Part shown: positions 50,901 through 63,454 of the stretch, piece after piece
How positions within the stretch are numbered: position 1 is the stretch's first letter
Layout: each line of letters opens with the position of its first letter
DNA from: Dillenia suffruticosa
Lineage: Eukaryota; Streptophyta; Magnoliopsida; Dilleniales; Dilleniaceae
Direction: 5' to 3'
DNA: 64,000 nt
Assembly (NCBI GenBank): GCA_033439265.1
Contig: JAVTVX010000021.1
Location: 16,147,001 to 16,211,000, forward strand
Made by a program: the position numbers and the translations under genes
Notes under the pieces: generated by a model
Database searches by the model: none
The model's input: the letters and a program-made list of their open reading frames with translations, nothing else
Told to the model about the DNA's origin: nothing

Positions 50901-53900
50901 AAAATACACCTGAACAGCAGTAACATTAGAGAGGGGTGTTTGAGATTACCTTAATAACCCGCCCAGCAATTTCCAACTGCCCATTCAAAGTCTCTGCAGC
51001 TTTGGCATCTTCAAGACGCGCAAACTACAAGAAATCCAGTCAATATCTTAGCCCAAATTTCTATCCCCAAAATTGGAAATACTGATCTACTTTAAAAAAG
51101 TAATTCTGTTTCGCAATTTTATAATCCAATTTTTCAATTTCTAATTGATCTTGGTTCACCCCAACATTCCCCACTTGTCCAACTGTTGCTGAGCAGTTTT
51201 TAGATATGAAATGGACCTCCCCAGAAGGTAATTTTAATGTGACCGATTTCCCCCATGGGCATTATATATTTAATATTAATATAGAAATTAAATATTAATA
51301 AAAGAAAACTAAGTAATCTCTTTTTTAGCATTTCGAAGAAGTAATTTAGATGGGGGGACATAGCCTATTAATATCTCTACAGTGTATCAAAGAGGAACTT
51401 CTTCAAAAACCCTTCCATTTGGATATTTAAGTAGTAGCGCAATTTCATTAATCCACAAAGAAGAAATATCCAGTTAAATAAAATTCAGTAGTTGATTCTG
51501 AATTGATATATAAAATCTGACCACATCTTTCAAGTCCAGTGAGATTAAAGGGGGGAAAAAATCACCAGTTAGCATTTTCCTGTATTGTTTAGTGCATTCT
51601 ATCAATGAGAAACCACTGTGGGAGGAAACAAACTATACTTACTTGGACAAAACCGAAACCTTTGCAGTGACCTGTCTCTGGGTCAAGAGGTAATTGCACT
51701 AGCTCCACAGTCCCAAAGGACTCAAAAACCTATATGTAAAAAGATAAGGCCAAAAAAATATCAGAAAAGTACATAATAAATGAATCTTAAAATTGAAGTC
51801 ATTAAAATCCTTTAAGATTTCAGAAGAATATAAGAACCACCACAACAATTGTTCAAAACTAGTTGAAGCATTCCTTGATCAATGCCTCCATAAATAATTG
51901 GAAAGACAGAGGGAATACATCTCAATGATCTCGACAACATCCATTTGAAAGACACAAGACATTGCTTTTCTAGTTTTTCTATCCGAGATGAAAGAATTAT
52001 GCTCACAACAGGAGCAACCAGGAGGTGCTTGCCAAAAAGATATCTGACAAAAGAGTTGATGATCTAAGAAAAAATTCAAAATATAAACATTTCAAGCCAC
52101 CCTTAAAACTCTTATATTTCTTTCCATCCAAATTAATCAAAACAGGGGCATGAGGCAGCATCTTGATGACTCTCCTTGCGGTACAAACCATCACACTCCA
52201 TATCCATGAAAAATACTATAAGTGAGAAGCCAAAAAGCAATTATTAGATTTTAGGAATAATGTGCCTCAACAAAAGGGCAGAACAAAATACGTGTAGTAA
52301 GAAAGCATATAAAATAGAGAGCAGAAGCAAACTTTAGTGTTGGTGTAACACCAATCACATTCTAACGCAGGAAATTTGGAAAATCTACAGAAACCTAGGC
52401 CTTTAGTTAATCTTTGATCAATGACTACCTGATGTTTCATGACCATATTGAACCTTTGTAATTTATGTTGAGGGGAGTTTTATATTATCTTTGACTATAA
52501 CTAATATTTCATGATATTTTGGGACTAGATACATTAATAAAAGTCGATAAATAACTTCTATTAAATCTTCAGTGTTTCATGCTATAATGATATTGATTCT
52601 TTGAGTTGACATAGAATTCACACATAGACCAACAACAAATTTAGTCAAAGAGACCAGTTAAACTAAAAGATAAGAGTGGTTCTAAGCAAAGCAAAATCCA
52701 GAAACCACGAGGCACTAAATTACAGCTGTTATATTAAAAACAAGCATTTATCTACACAACTACTAGTTTGGAGATATTATCACCTGACGAAGTTGATCCT
52801 CTGTGATATTGAAATGCAGGTTCCCAACATAAAGCCTCCTCGCTCCCCCTGAATAAGGCCCCATAAGACCACCTGCTCCTCCAGCTGCAGCAGTTGTAGA
52901 TTGTACAAGATTCTTTTCAGCTTCAGATGGTTTAACCATAACCGGTTGGCCACGAAGTGGTTGACCAGAGAGTGCTATTGCCATAGGTACAGACATTGCA
53001 TCATAAAACTCAATATACCTGCAAAAGATAAATTTAGAATTTACTTAAGACCCCAAACTATGAAAAAAAGGTCCATCCTAGATAATCCATAAAATGAAAT
53101 TATCTTCACCAAGCCTAAAATGGTCCACGCATGCATAAAAAGTAATTTTCCAAAGTTTGTTGATACTAGACTTCAAATTCAGTTCAAGATATCCAATCCT
53201 CCAGCAAAACACAAGATAGAATCAAGATACAAGTCTAAAATTTGCATCAACTCAGTCCAAAATAACCATCTAGATTTTGTGCTGATAAAATGTACCACTT
53301 ACCCAACACCCTTAGAACGCCTGGAGTTGCGGTCCATTATGAGACGAACATCTCGAACCTGGATGATAAGTTATTTGAAAAGAATAACAAGTAACACAAT
53401 CTAACACAAAAACTGAAACATTTCAGAAAGCTAATACTCAAGAAAGAAAGCACTCAAGTGTTTATTGAACAGCTAACACTTCTTATACTTCTTAAAGAAA
53501 GAAAGTACTCAAGTGTTTATTGAACACAAGTCAAAACGCACTTAAAACAAACCACCATTGGTGATAACTGAACAGATGCCCATTTTAGTAAATGGTCAAA
53601 AAGAAAATTTATTATAATCCAAATAACCTGATGTGATAGGTGTCCATCCATTTGAAATGGTTTTACCATTCATCATTCAGATTTCAAGTTTCCAAAACAA
53701 ACTCCTTCACCAAGGACTATAGGATGCAAGAATATTCAAAGGAAAATAAACAGATTAAAAAGGGCAGCAACAGTAGCTCCAGCGTTATGAGAAAGAACTC
53801 ACTGCCATATAAGAATGTTACCAGTCCTGTATAATGATGTACAATTGAAACTTAATGAAGAGTAATTGAGGGCAGTCACAGAAGTGGAAAGGCAAACCGG

Positions 53901-56900
53901 AATCCCAAGTACTAACCTTTCCAGCCCTTGAGAAGAACTCGTATACATCTCTTTCATCAGCCTTCAAAGCTATCTGAAATAATTGTGATAAAAATTAGCA
54001 ATTGCTTTATTGAAACAAGTGCCCTTCAGTAGCATGCAAAATATATAATAGGAAAATAGCAGTATTACCTGATAAGCAAACACTGTCCTCTGATCCCGCT
54101 CAGGATCAGCCTCTGGCTCTGCTGCTTCTTCTTTCTTATCCTTGTATCTTCTGCAAGGAAATGCAGATTACCAATATTAATCTGACCATACAATTTCTAA
54201 CAAAGACTGCCATAAACACCGGAAAACTGAGAAGATTTCGAAGAATATATACTTTCCATATTACACAAAATTAAGAAACCAAACCCAAGGATGAAAAGGA
54301 ATCCAAATAAGACAGGAAATGTGATAACAAAGAACATATAATTTAAAGTCCAAGCCTTTCAATCAGGATTTAAAACAGTTCTTGTCCCCAGGCTTCATAT
54401 AGGGATCTGACCAAAAAAGAAACCCTTAGTATGCTCATATCAGTAGCTAAAACAGAAGTGCAAATTATTCTTATTATCAGATCAGCTTAAACCCACTCAT
54501 CAATTATAGTCCAGAATAGAACCACAAATACGTGCATAACACGCATCTTCTCTTTCGTTTACATTATTAGTTCAATTCCAGTATGATGTCAACCAAAAAC
54601 TGACATTTCTGATCCATACAGGGAATTAATCATGGAAGTAATAGATGAAGTCCTGGCGAAGAAGAGCAGTAAAAAGAAAAATCGAGAGGAATGAAATACT
54701 GATCCAAAAACTGGAAGCAATATGCGATGCATAAGAAACACAAAGAAATGTAAAAGTCCACTTTGCAGAGATAAATTCAGAAGCATTCATTGTGAAATCA
54801 GTAAAATGCAGTTCATGATCATAAAAGGTGCAGTTTATGACTAACTAATCCATAATCCACTGACTCAGACACCTACTTTTGAAAAGCACAACAAGGACTA
54901 TTCTGAACTACAGAAAGCAAAAGATCTCACATATTTGTATTGAAGCTCCGATTAAACTGAAATGATGATGCAGGGTAAAGAAACCACCATCCATATGGAT
55001 AAGTTATATATGGCTCAATACAAAAAATCTACACTCTTTCAAAAATATGAACACACACCCATACAGACACATGGACACAAACACAAACCTTAGAAGTGAA
55101 GCACAGCAAGAATCCAAAAGAGCCAAGAACATAAATAAACTACTGGCTAACTTTAGCGATGACTAGGGTAAATATCCTGCAAAAGAATTATGGCTAAAAT
55201 AATAGCCACAATATCAATGGTTTTCCAAAATGCATCAGAAGATGAAGTGCTTCTGTTAAGCAAAGGCCATTACTCCCACACCAGCATTTCTGCAACAGAA
55301 TAAATCCAATTAAGCAACAGCATTCGAAGGTGGTGGAAATAAAAATCATATGATATATGACAACTCCCACCCAAATTAGAATTCCCAGTCTTGCAAAGCA
55401 AGTTTATGAAAAAATTCCAAAGTCTAAGAACAAACATATAAGACCCATGACCTGAGTTCCTCAGCCTGGCGCAGTTGCCAGAGTGACCATCTGAAGATTG
55501 CTCTAGCATATCTGCGAGTTCCCAGAATCTAATGTTTAATATTCAGAAAATTTTGTTCATGTCAAAAGTAATTTTATGAAGATCTAAAACTACTGAAAAA
55601 AATATTGTGATATATTAGTATCATGACATAAATAAGTAAGAATTACACAGCGAAAACTAAGAAAAGACTTTTTTTTGTCAAGAAATATCAGTTGTCAAGC
55701 AAAATATCACATCACACAGAAGATGGGGATCCACCAGACAGGACACAAACAAATTTAAACATAATAACGTACCGCAGTTAAATCTGAAAGAAGGGGGGGA
55801 AGCAAATTTTATTTATCCAAGCAGGGGGAAAAACAAAAATGCAACCAAGAAGAATATAAAATCTGTCAATAAGGAACTTGTCACCACAAGTGCCTGCATT
55901 AAAAACAAGTTTCTCAATAGAATTAACTCTGATATCTAAGTTGTAAGCAGACATTAAAGGTCCTGAGAGCTAATCAATTACCACAATAAACAAGTTTGTC
56001 ATTATATAGAAAAAAGTAGCATCAAGGAAAGACAAATGAAGCTGAGAGAAACAACTCCATGATAAACTTAGTTGTCAGACAGACCACATAACATAGCATG
56101 CCTACAGATGCTCAATCCTAAAATATGACAAACATGACAAACCATATCAAAGCATTAGAGAGGGTGTTATTCTTGCTTTCCACTTATCGTACATAAAAGT
56201 TTCAGCTCACCAGGGAAAACTGGCAAAACAAGGGGATCAATTAAGCACCAGAAAGGAGAGAGATCGTAAAACATATCTCTATCATTAATATGCCTGACTC
56301 TGCTTCTGCCTCTAGACTCAAACCCCAGATCAAAATATGACAGTTTCACAAAAACGTTAAAAAAGAAAAAAAAATTTGGACCCAGTGGAACAAAACTTGT
56401 ACTTCTATCAAGAAAGGAACACATAATGCCGTGACAACTTTGCCACTAAACCTCGCCTCACTCACAGCTCACTCAACATCTTGTCCAGAAATAACAATCC
56501 CATTCTTAATTACCATTAAGCTTGTAAATTTATGGCAATCTATGTTCTAAAACCCAAAACTGACAAAGTTCTGAAAATTTAGCATTTTCATACGTTACAA
56601 GTATGAACAAACATGAATAGTACGGTGGTTGTATAACACTAAAGTATCCCAATTATTAAAACTAGAAAAAGAATCAAAGCCAATACTTCTAGGAAATCAA
56701 ATGTTCCAAAAATGCTAGATTGCACAACTAATGTTATGAACATGCAAACAAATTAATCAGTTAAAAAGTATAGCATGAAATTAATCAATTAGCGTGTTTA
56801 TACCTGTTATCTCTGACTCTAAATTCTCTATCTCGACTTCTCTCTCTATATTCTATATCTCGACTCCGCTCTTTATCGTTATCATCCCGTCGCCGTTCAG

Positions 56901-57360
56901 ACCGACTCCTACTCCGTCGAGACCGATCTCTCTCGCGTTCTCTGTCTTTCTCTCTTTCTCTCTCTCTCTCACGTTCTCGATCACGATCACGGTCTCTTCT
57001 CTCTCTATCTCTGTCTCTGTCTCGCTCTCTCTCTCTATCTGTATCCTTTCCATTTCTCTCTTCTCTGTCTTTCTCTTTCCTCCGGTCTTTCTCACTCCTC
57101 TCTCTGTCCGTCGAATAATGCCGAGACGATTCTCTGTCTCTTTCTCTGTCCAGCTCCTTCTCACCGGACTTCGAACGCTTCGACCTGTGCTCCGATTCGT
57201 CATCGGCATCTTCATTCCTATGCTTCGAGCTTCGACTCCGCTCTTTCTCTCCAGATTTCACACCATCTTCGTCTCCACCATTCGCAGTTTCTTTCGACTT
57301 CTGCTGTTCTGGATTCTCCACCGTCTTCTCCAAGTAATCGTACTCGTCGAAATCCATCAT
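47904..57360 (-). CDS. CC1-like/RBM39-type splicing factor (RS domain plus three RRMs)
   Basis: Nuclear SR-like splicing coactivator, the plant counterpart of RBM39/CAPER. Exons are 56804-57360, 54069-54150, 53917-53973, 53303-53358, 52784-53018, 51643-51729, 50950-51024, 50545-50628, 48810-48874, 48504-48735, 48330-48418, 48024-48138 and 47904-47945. They total 1776 nt, or 591 residues. Residues 1-186 are an RS-like domain of alternating Arg, Asp, Glu and Ser. RRM1 is at about 208-285 (SKGVGYIEF as RNP1). RRM2 is at about 310-388 (LYVGNL, KGFGFVQF). An Ala/Pro-rich linker (about 415-480) precedes a UHM-type third RRM (about 482-580, with GRWFAGK as the R-x-F motif). All introns are GT-AG; the first is 2.65 kb. 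Three telo-box-like accctaa/accctag motifs lie 35-140 bp upstream of the ATG. Two in-frame ATGs start the ORF; I chose the first. Confidence 0.95.
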
Positions 57361-57640
57361 TTCACGGCGTCGCTCGAATCAGAAACGAAGCGTAATAAAA
57401 CCCTAATCACTCCAAAAACCCTAGAATCAACGAAACGAAGAAAATAAAGATCAGAAACTGAACCAAAAATTGAACGTTCCACGAAAATAAACCCTAACTT
57501 GATTAGAAATCTTACCCTGGAAGAATTAAAGAAGCCGAAGAAGAACAAGAAGAAAAAGAACAGAGTGAAATTTGAAAATCAGAGATGAGAATTCGAAACG
57601 GCGAAAGATGAGGATTTTTTAGGGCATCGATGGGTGAAGT
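57361..57640 (-). promoter_or_regulatory. Telo-box cluster in the CC1-like leader
   Basis: On the plus strand, aaaaccctaa at 57397-57406, aaaaaccctag at about 57414-57424 and aaaccctaac near 57489-57497 lie just upstream of the start codon. Telo boxes are common near starts of plant genes for translation and RNA processing. A role here is inference from position and number. Confidence 0.55.
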
Positions 57641-57869
57641 TTTATGGGCCGTCATCTGGGCCTATGCGGGTCGGATTTTGGAGGGACTACAAATTAAAGC
57701 CCGTAAGATTATTATGTTTTTCATATAAAGGCCCTTAAGATTTATAATATGTGGGCTTGTAGGCTCCCCCAAACCAATAATATGTGGGCTTGTGGGCTTC
57801 GGGCCATCATATAGACCTAAGTGACCTTATTCATTATTTATTTTTTTTATACGGTAATCACATGAAATT

Positions 57870-58882
57870 CAACTAAATTCAGTTTGAATCGGATAAATCC
57901 ACTATTTTCTATAGTTTCTATTATGTAAATTTTTTTAGATGTTATTCTTCACCGATCATAATCAAAATGCTTATTTTTAATGATTTTTTGTCAATAACAT
58001 TGTTAATTTCAATTTTTATATGAAATTCATTAAAGTATTTTTAATGCAGGGGATGTTGGTGTTAGTAACATTGCTATTTTTAATGATTTTTTGTTAATAA
58101 CATTGCTATTTTTTTTAGATGTTTCTATAATGGGTTGGTGTTGGTAATGCAGGTGATGTTCCCATTGAACCAATTATACTTCAGACTCCAGAAGATGTTA
58201 ATATACAATTGATGAATATTTCTATATAAAAAAATTAAAGATTCTAATTTATGAATATTTCTAAAAAATAATATCATCAAAATAAAGATTCTTTTTTATT
58301 ATTATTATTGATGATTTGTCAATATAATCCAAAGGAAGTACTTTCCATAAATCATTCTCCTTCCTTTTCTAAGTCAAATCCTTGAAACCCCTTTATTAAG
58401 AATTGTCTCGCTTCCCCGCAGAGACACTACTAAGCTTTATTTTTTATGTTCTCCTCAAAAGTAAGAACTACTCCTTTGTTCCTATTCTTGGTCACCAAGT
58501 CTGCAAAAACTCTGATTTCATTCAGGTACACAAATTACATAATCTCTCTCTCTCTCTCTCTCTCGCTCTCTCTCTCTCTAATCTGAGGCTAGTTTTCTTT
58601 TCTATTTCTTTTTTTTTTTTGGGTGTTTTAAGTTTTGGGTGCTTTCATGGTTTGGTCTCTTTCCATTTATGGAGTGGCATCCATGCGGCAATATCTTGGA
58701 CTGCTGAGAGCAGAACAGGATGCTTAATTGAATAACTTTAGGATTTATTTCCAAAAGATTACAAGTGATATTGTTTGGTTGGCATAATCTCTAACAAAGC
58801 TTATAACATAGAAATCATTAGGTAGCAGTTGAATTGTCGAAGTATGTAGGTTGGGACCAATGGTTGTTCTTGTTCTTGAGAT
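57870..58882. repeat. Segmental duplication, copy 1 (upstream of the MADS gene)
   Basis: This stretch is collinear with about 62690-63824: catcataatc-aaaatgcttattttt, then the CC1-like scrap, then ccataaatcattctccttcc, a CT microsatellite (58543-58579), atctgaggcta, tttatttcc and ggttgggaccaatggttgtt. The offset is about 4.93 kb. It includes the probable leader exon of the MADS gene, with a donor-like CAG/GTACAC near 58526. Confidence 0.85.
58125..58195. pseudogene. Scrap of the CC1-like gene (exon 10 / intron 9 border), copy 1
   Basis: About 70 bp resemble plus-strand positions 48693-48765: tgttggtaatgcagg, gatgttcccattgaacca and a cagact/cagatc end followed by gaagatgtta/aaagatgtaa. That region in the CC1-like gene spans the 5' end of exon 10 and its acceptor. 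The scrap cannot code for anything useful and must be a copied fragment. Confidence 0.8.
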
Positions 58883-59468
58883 TTTTTTTTTTTTTTTCTG
58901 GGTGTTGATCAAAATTTTCTTTTGTTGCAAAATTAAGTTTTAATTTTTATGTGGTGCACAAAACCTTGTATTAAATTCATATACTATGCATATTTGAATT
59001 ATTTAATATTTTAAACTATGTTTTCATATTATATTGGTATTAAATTTTGCATTTAAAAAAATTATCAATGTCTAGTCAGTTAAGTGCATAGACATCGGTT
59101 TTATTTAAATAAAATCTCGGATTCATGAAAATAGGAATAGAGATGAGATAAAGAGATTTATCTCTTAAAAACCCAAATTGACTCAAATCAGATTTAATCG
59201 GATCCAAAGTGATTACTGAATATCAATGATTTATTAAAAAAATGAAAATCCAAGTAAAACTTTTGTTTTGAAATTCATTTAAGTGCATGGTTGAGATTTT
59301 TTGTATAAAATAAATTAACTTTCTCATAAGTTCTCCTTGTTGAAAGACTATATCTTAGTTGTTACATGTTTTAGTGGCATTTAATTGAGGTGAATCACTT
59401 TGAAAAATTTATGTAAATTTCTTATTAATTGTTTAAATACTAACAATAATTCTTTCTTTATCAATAGG

Positions 59469-60503
59469 ATGGATCGTGAGAAATTGAAGATGAAACTTAT
59501 AAGCAAAGAAAAAGCTCTTTACACTACATTCCAGAAGAGAAAGAAGGGATTAATTAAAAAGGCACAGGAGTTTTGTATCCTCTGCGATGTCAATGCATGC
59601 ATGATCGTCTATGGTCCGAAAATTGATGGCCGTCCAGTGGAGCCCGAGATATGGCCTAATGATCTCCACAAAGTTCGGAGCATCATCAACAACTACCATG
59701 AGAAAAGCAAGGAAGAGCGCCTAAAAAGAGCCACAAACTCGTCTGCTTTCTTTGAAACAAGAAAGAAAAGGATTGAGGAAGAGATTTCAAGGCTTAAAAG
59801 ACAAAATTCTGAGGCTATAAAAAGAGCCGCAAACTCGTCTGCTTTCTTTGAGACGAGGAAGAAAAGGATTGAGGGAGAGATTTCAAGGCTTGGAAGACAG
59901 AATGCAGAGGCTAAGTACCCACCTTGGGACAACAGAATCAATAACTTTTCATACAATGAACTAAAAAGACTTTCAAGTGGATTGAAGAACAAGATAGAGG
60001 AGGTGAAGAAGTCGATTGAGAGGGAAAAAAATCAATGTTTGGTGGAAACAGGAAGAACTCCATTGCCTTTGATAGAGTCTTCACATTCACACACTCAATC
60101 AAACCAAAACCATCCTATATATTTGAACAGGCAACAGCAACATCAACCACAACCGCAACAGCCACCATCTATTGGTATAAATCCATTCTATCAACAAGAC
60201 ATGTCATTTGCTTCGAATCCGATGATGTTGAAATGGACAGATATGGTGGGCAATGATGGAGATTTTCCTCCGTATGGTGTGAATTCATCTAGCAATACTC
60301 ATCCTCCTTACAATCCAATGAAGGCTTCTTATGGTAACTACAATCAAGGTCCTACTTTGATGGAGTCCGGAAATTATCCTCAGAACTTTTACTACCCAAC
60401 GCCCCCGCCCATGGCTATGCCTGTCAGTGTTCTGAATCCCCTTCCGAGCTTTTCTTCACAACTCAATGGCTGTCCTTCTCCAACTGATGAAAACTTTGAT
60501 TGA
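59469..60503 (+). CDS. Type I MADS-box transcription factor, AGAMOUS-like (probably M-beta/M-gamma)
   Basis: Nuclear DNA-binding protein of 344 residues in one coding exon. Type I MADS genes act mostly in the female gametophyte and endosperm. The MADS domain fills about residues 1-60 (MDREKLKMKLISKEKA, then FQKRKKGLIKKAQEFCILCD and ACMIVYGP). A type I signature EPEIWPNDLHKVRSIINNY follows. Residues 88-151 hold a tandem 32-residue duplication (SSAFFETRKKRIEEEISRL and SSAFFETRKKRIEGEISRL). The C-terminal half is rich in Gln, Pro, Asn and Ser, with a QQQHQPQPQQPP stretch at about 240. The start at 59469 is chosen over an in-frame ATG 69 bp upstream because it opens the MADS domain and an AG acceptor (59466-59467) lies just before it, pairing with a leader donor near 58526. 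There is no K domain. Confidence 0.88.
   Translation: MDREKLKMKLISKEKALYTTFQKRKKGLIKKAQEFCILCDVNACMIVYGPKIDGRPVEPEIWPNDLHKVRSIINNYHEKSKEERLKRATNSSAFFETRKKRIEEEISRLKRQNSEAIKRAANSSAFFETRKKRIEGEISRLGRQNAEAKYPPWDNRINNFSYNELKRLSSGLKNKIEEVKKSIEREKNQCLVETGRTPLPLIESSHSHTQSNQNHPIYLNRQQQHQPQPQQPPSIGINPFYQQDMSFASNPMMLKWTDMVGNDGDFPPYGVNSSSNTHPPYNPMKASYGNYNQGPTLMESGNYPQNFYYPTPPPMAMPVSVLNPLPSFSSQLNGCPSPTDENFD
59724..59915 (+). repeat. In-frame 96-bp tandem duplication inside the MADS gene
   Basis: Two 96-bp units (about 59724-59819 and 59820-59915) encode the charged helix SSAFFETRKKRIE twice. Identity is high with about ten substitutions. The length, 32 codons, preserves frame and a heptad-like helical pattern. 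Confidence 0.9.
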
Positions 60504-61640
60504 AGTTTATCACATGAAGAACAAGAGGGCGCCTTACTAGAGAAAAGTAGTAGTTTTTAGTCAGATTTTATCTGACTTGATCTTGTGACCAGAGATGTTA
60601 TCTGTGTCAGAGGGTTTATTAATTAGCTATTTCAATTGTCTTTTTTAGATTCTTGTCTTGCAAGAACTCTTAGATATTGAATTGGAACGGTTGGTAATCA
60701 TTTTCTTATACTAATTTGATTTCTATATGAGGAAACTTGACCCTTATTTAAATTGTTGCCCTTTACATAATAAGATTTAGTGTGATTGTATTTGATTAAT
60801 TGGGCGTAGAGGGGAAGGAGTAATAGGGAGTCTTCCTTGATGTTTCGAACTGCCTTTAACCTCCCCTCCCCTTTAGCAAAGGGTCATTGTATTGGAGACG
60901 TGGTCCGGACTCTGTTTCGTGATAATCGTAAAACAGAGTTTAGAAAAAGGAAGACCATTCTCCAAAACGCACATCCAGACTAGGGCCGATACCCAAAAAT
61001 AACTCTTGCAAAGAGCCCCACACAAAGGGCAAGCTCAGAAATGCGGTTGAAACATTCAACAGTGCTAGAAATATGCAAAATTCACCATCGAGTTTTCTAA
61101 CAAAGAAATCCTGAGGCCAACCTCTAACTTCTCAATTTCAATTTTTGAATGTTAATGTATTTAGAACAGGCAAAATACCACTCAAAAATATCAAAAATAG
61201 AACTTCTGCAGCCCTCAAAGGCGCTCAAGAGAAGCTTGGTGAATGGCTCAAGAAAAGGGCCTTCTGCATAATTTCTTTGTTCCTTGAGCTAAATATATAC
61301 ATCAAATATCAGCTGGCGCAGGTATCACATTGGGATCTAGGGTTGGCCTTCAGATATCCTATTTGAAGTCACCTTCAGATATCAACCTTGACCCAGTTAT
61401 CAGCCCTGAACACCCTTTTCGACGTCTTGTCTCTGGCTGTTGAGCAAGGATTTTCTATGTCCTTGTTGCCACCAGATTCCTGCATGCAAATGAAGCAGGA
61501 GAGCAGGTCGCAGCAGGCGGAGACTGTCCTCCTTTGAAACAGACAACATTAGTACCACTCAGAAAAACAAAAAATTCCCGCAGCCCACAGAGGCACTCAA
61601 ATAATATACATACAAAGTGAAGAAGAGTAGCTCTATGAAG
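60504..61640. other. 3' flank of the MADS gene with degenerate repeats
   Basis: Includes the likely MADS 3' untranslated region. From about 61150 a stretch resembles 61580-61830: both share atatcagc, ttggccttcagatatcctatttg, then acccttttcgacg / acccatttcaacg. No intact frame found. Confidence 0.5.
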
Positions 61641-61689
61641 AATCGCTCGAGAAACTAATCATTAACATGTTTTATTGGGATACATTAAA

Positions 61690-62510
61690 TATCAGCCGCG
61701 GTATAATTTGCCTCTGCATCTAATGTCGGCCTTCAGATATCCTATTTGGCGCAGCCTTTGAGTTGTCTCTGCTGAATATTCCCCATCTACCTTGACAACC
61801 CATTTCAACGCCTTGACTTCAGCTGTCATTAGCTGAGATCCCACCTGGACTAGGACTTCTAGGGTTAGTCGCTGGATGCCCTTCCTCGTTCACAGTTGAT
61901 TCAGTTGCAATCTGTTGTTTTCCAAGAGTGGCTGTTTGAGAACTAAAAATCCCATATGAAGGTGAAGCAGGGGAACTGGTAGCACCAGGTTGAGACTGTC
62001 GGTTAGTACTGGGAGACTCATTGGCTGGCCTCAAATTTCTGAATGCTGAAGCATCAGTTCTATTTCGCTCAGTGTCGACTCTTGGTGGTGAGGCACTCAA
62101 CTCTGGCTGTGGTCATCCTCTCTGGTCCATAAAGCGGGGCTCAGACCTAGCAGAATTTGAAACACCAGGGCTAGTATTAGTATGATTTGTTTGAGCTGGA
62201 CCCAGGCGGTTGAAGTGTTTAGCAGACGCATCGTTTCCACTTGCCGCATAATTTGTCCGAGAAATCCTGCTCCTTGAGTCACTTCTCACGTGCATATCTA
62301 TTCTCTCTCATGACTGGTAGTCGGATGTGGATGATGAGCCAATATTTGCTCTTATGGATTCTAAAAATGGTCTCTGGTGCAACGGGGTGAAAATCCTGCT
62401 CCTTGAATCACTTGCATATCTATTCTCTCTCATGACCGGTTGGTCGGATGTAGATGATGAACCGGTATTCACTCTTATGGATTCTAAAAATGGTACATGG
62501 TAATTCATTA
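61690..62510 (-). pseudogene. Unrecognised coding remnant, disrupted
   Basis: Minus-strand frames encode Ser/Pro/Asn-rich stretches (PRVDTERNRTDASAF, NESPSTNRQSQPGATSS). In another frame beyond a stop they read LKWVVKVDGEYSAETTQRLR and QIGYLKADIRCRGKLYRG before a stop near 61692. Two near-identical units of about 105-110 bp occur at about 62270-62380 and 62395-62495 (FLESIR, GSSSTSD, MRENRYA motifs). Several stops and shifts separate the pieces. Composition and codon pattern look like former protein sequence, but I do not recognise the family. It could also be a spliced gene that I read wrongly. Confidence 0.4.
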
Positions 62511-63454
62511 TTTATATATTTATTTTTTACCGGTAAATTTGATTCAACTTAATTTAAATCAATTTTGTTCCTTAAAAAATAAAACTCTTATAACACCGAT
62601 TTTTCCTATCCACAATCGAATCCGAAATCTTATTTAAAGGAAATCAGTGTCCAACCAATAAACCAACTAGATATTAATAAATTTACTATTTATATACATT
62701 ATTTTCTATATTTTCTATAATGTGAAATTTTATAGATGTTATCCCTCTCCCATCATAATCAAAAATGCTTATTTTTAATGATTTTTGTTATCAATATGGA
62801 TAATTTCAATTTTTTATATTTTTAAAATTAAAAAAAAGGTGTTTTATTGTCATCATCAATTATAAAGTTAACCCAAATTTGACATTAAAATCTCATTAAA
62901 ATTTTTTCGACAGAAATGGAAATTTGTTGTCTTAATAGAATTTTTACATTACTAAAAATCATCAAATCACTTTCCATTTTTCTCATAATTTTGTTTTCAA
63001 ATTCAATCCAGCGTGGGCAGGAATGGGTACCCAATACAAGAGGGCACCCAGAGGAGAATGGGTTGGTGTTGGTAATGCAGGGGATGTTCCCATTGAACCA
63101 ATAAGACTTCAGACTCCGGAAGATGTTAGTATCCGATTGATGAATATTTCTAAAAAAAAATTAAAGATTCTATTTTATGAATATTTCTAAAAAAATTATG
63201 ATCAAAATAAAGATTCTATTTTTATTTGATAGGTAATTTTTCAATGTAATCCAAAGAAATCACTTTCCATAAATCATTCTCCTTCCTTTTTTAAGGCAAA
63301 TCCTTGAAACCCCTTTGTAAAAAATCCTTCCCTTTCTTCACTAAGACACTACTAAGCTCAATCTTTACATTTTTCTCAAAAGTAAAAACTCCTCCTTGTT
63401 CCTCTTCTTGTTCACCAAGTCTGCGAAAACTGATTTCATTCAGGTACACAAATG

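Noticed and set aside
56794..57447. 217-codon plus-strand open frame
   Set aside because: It is the antisense shadow of the RS-domain exon of the CC1-like gene.
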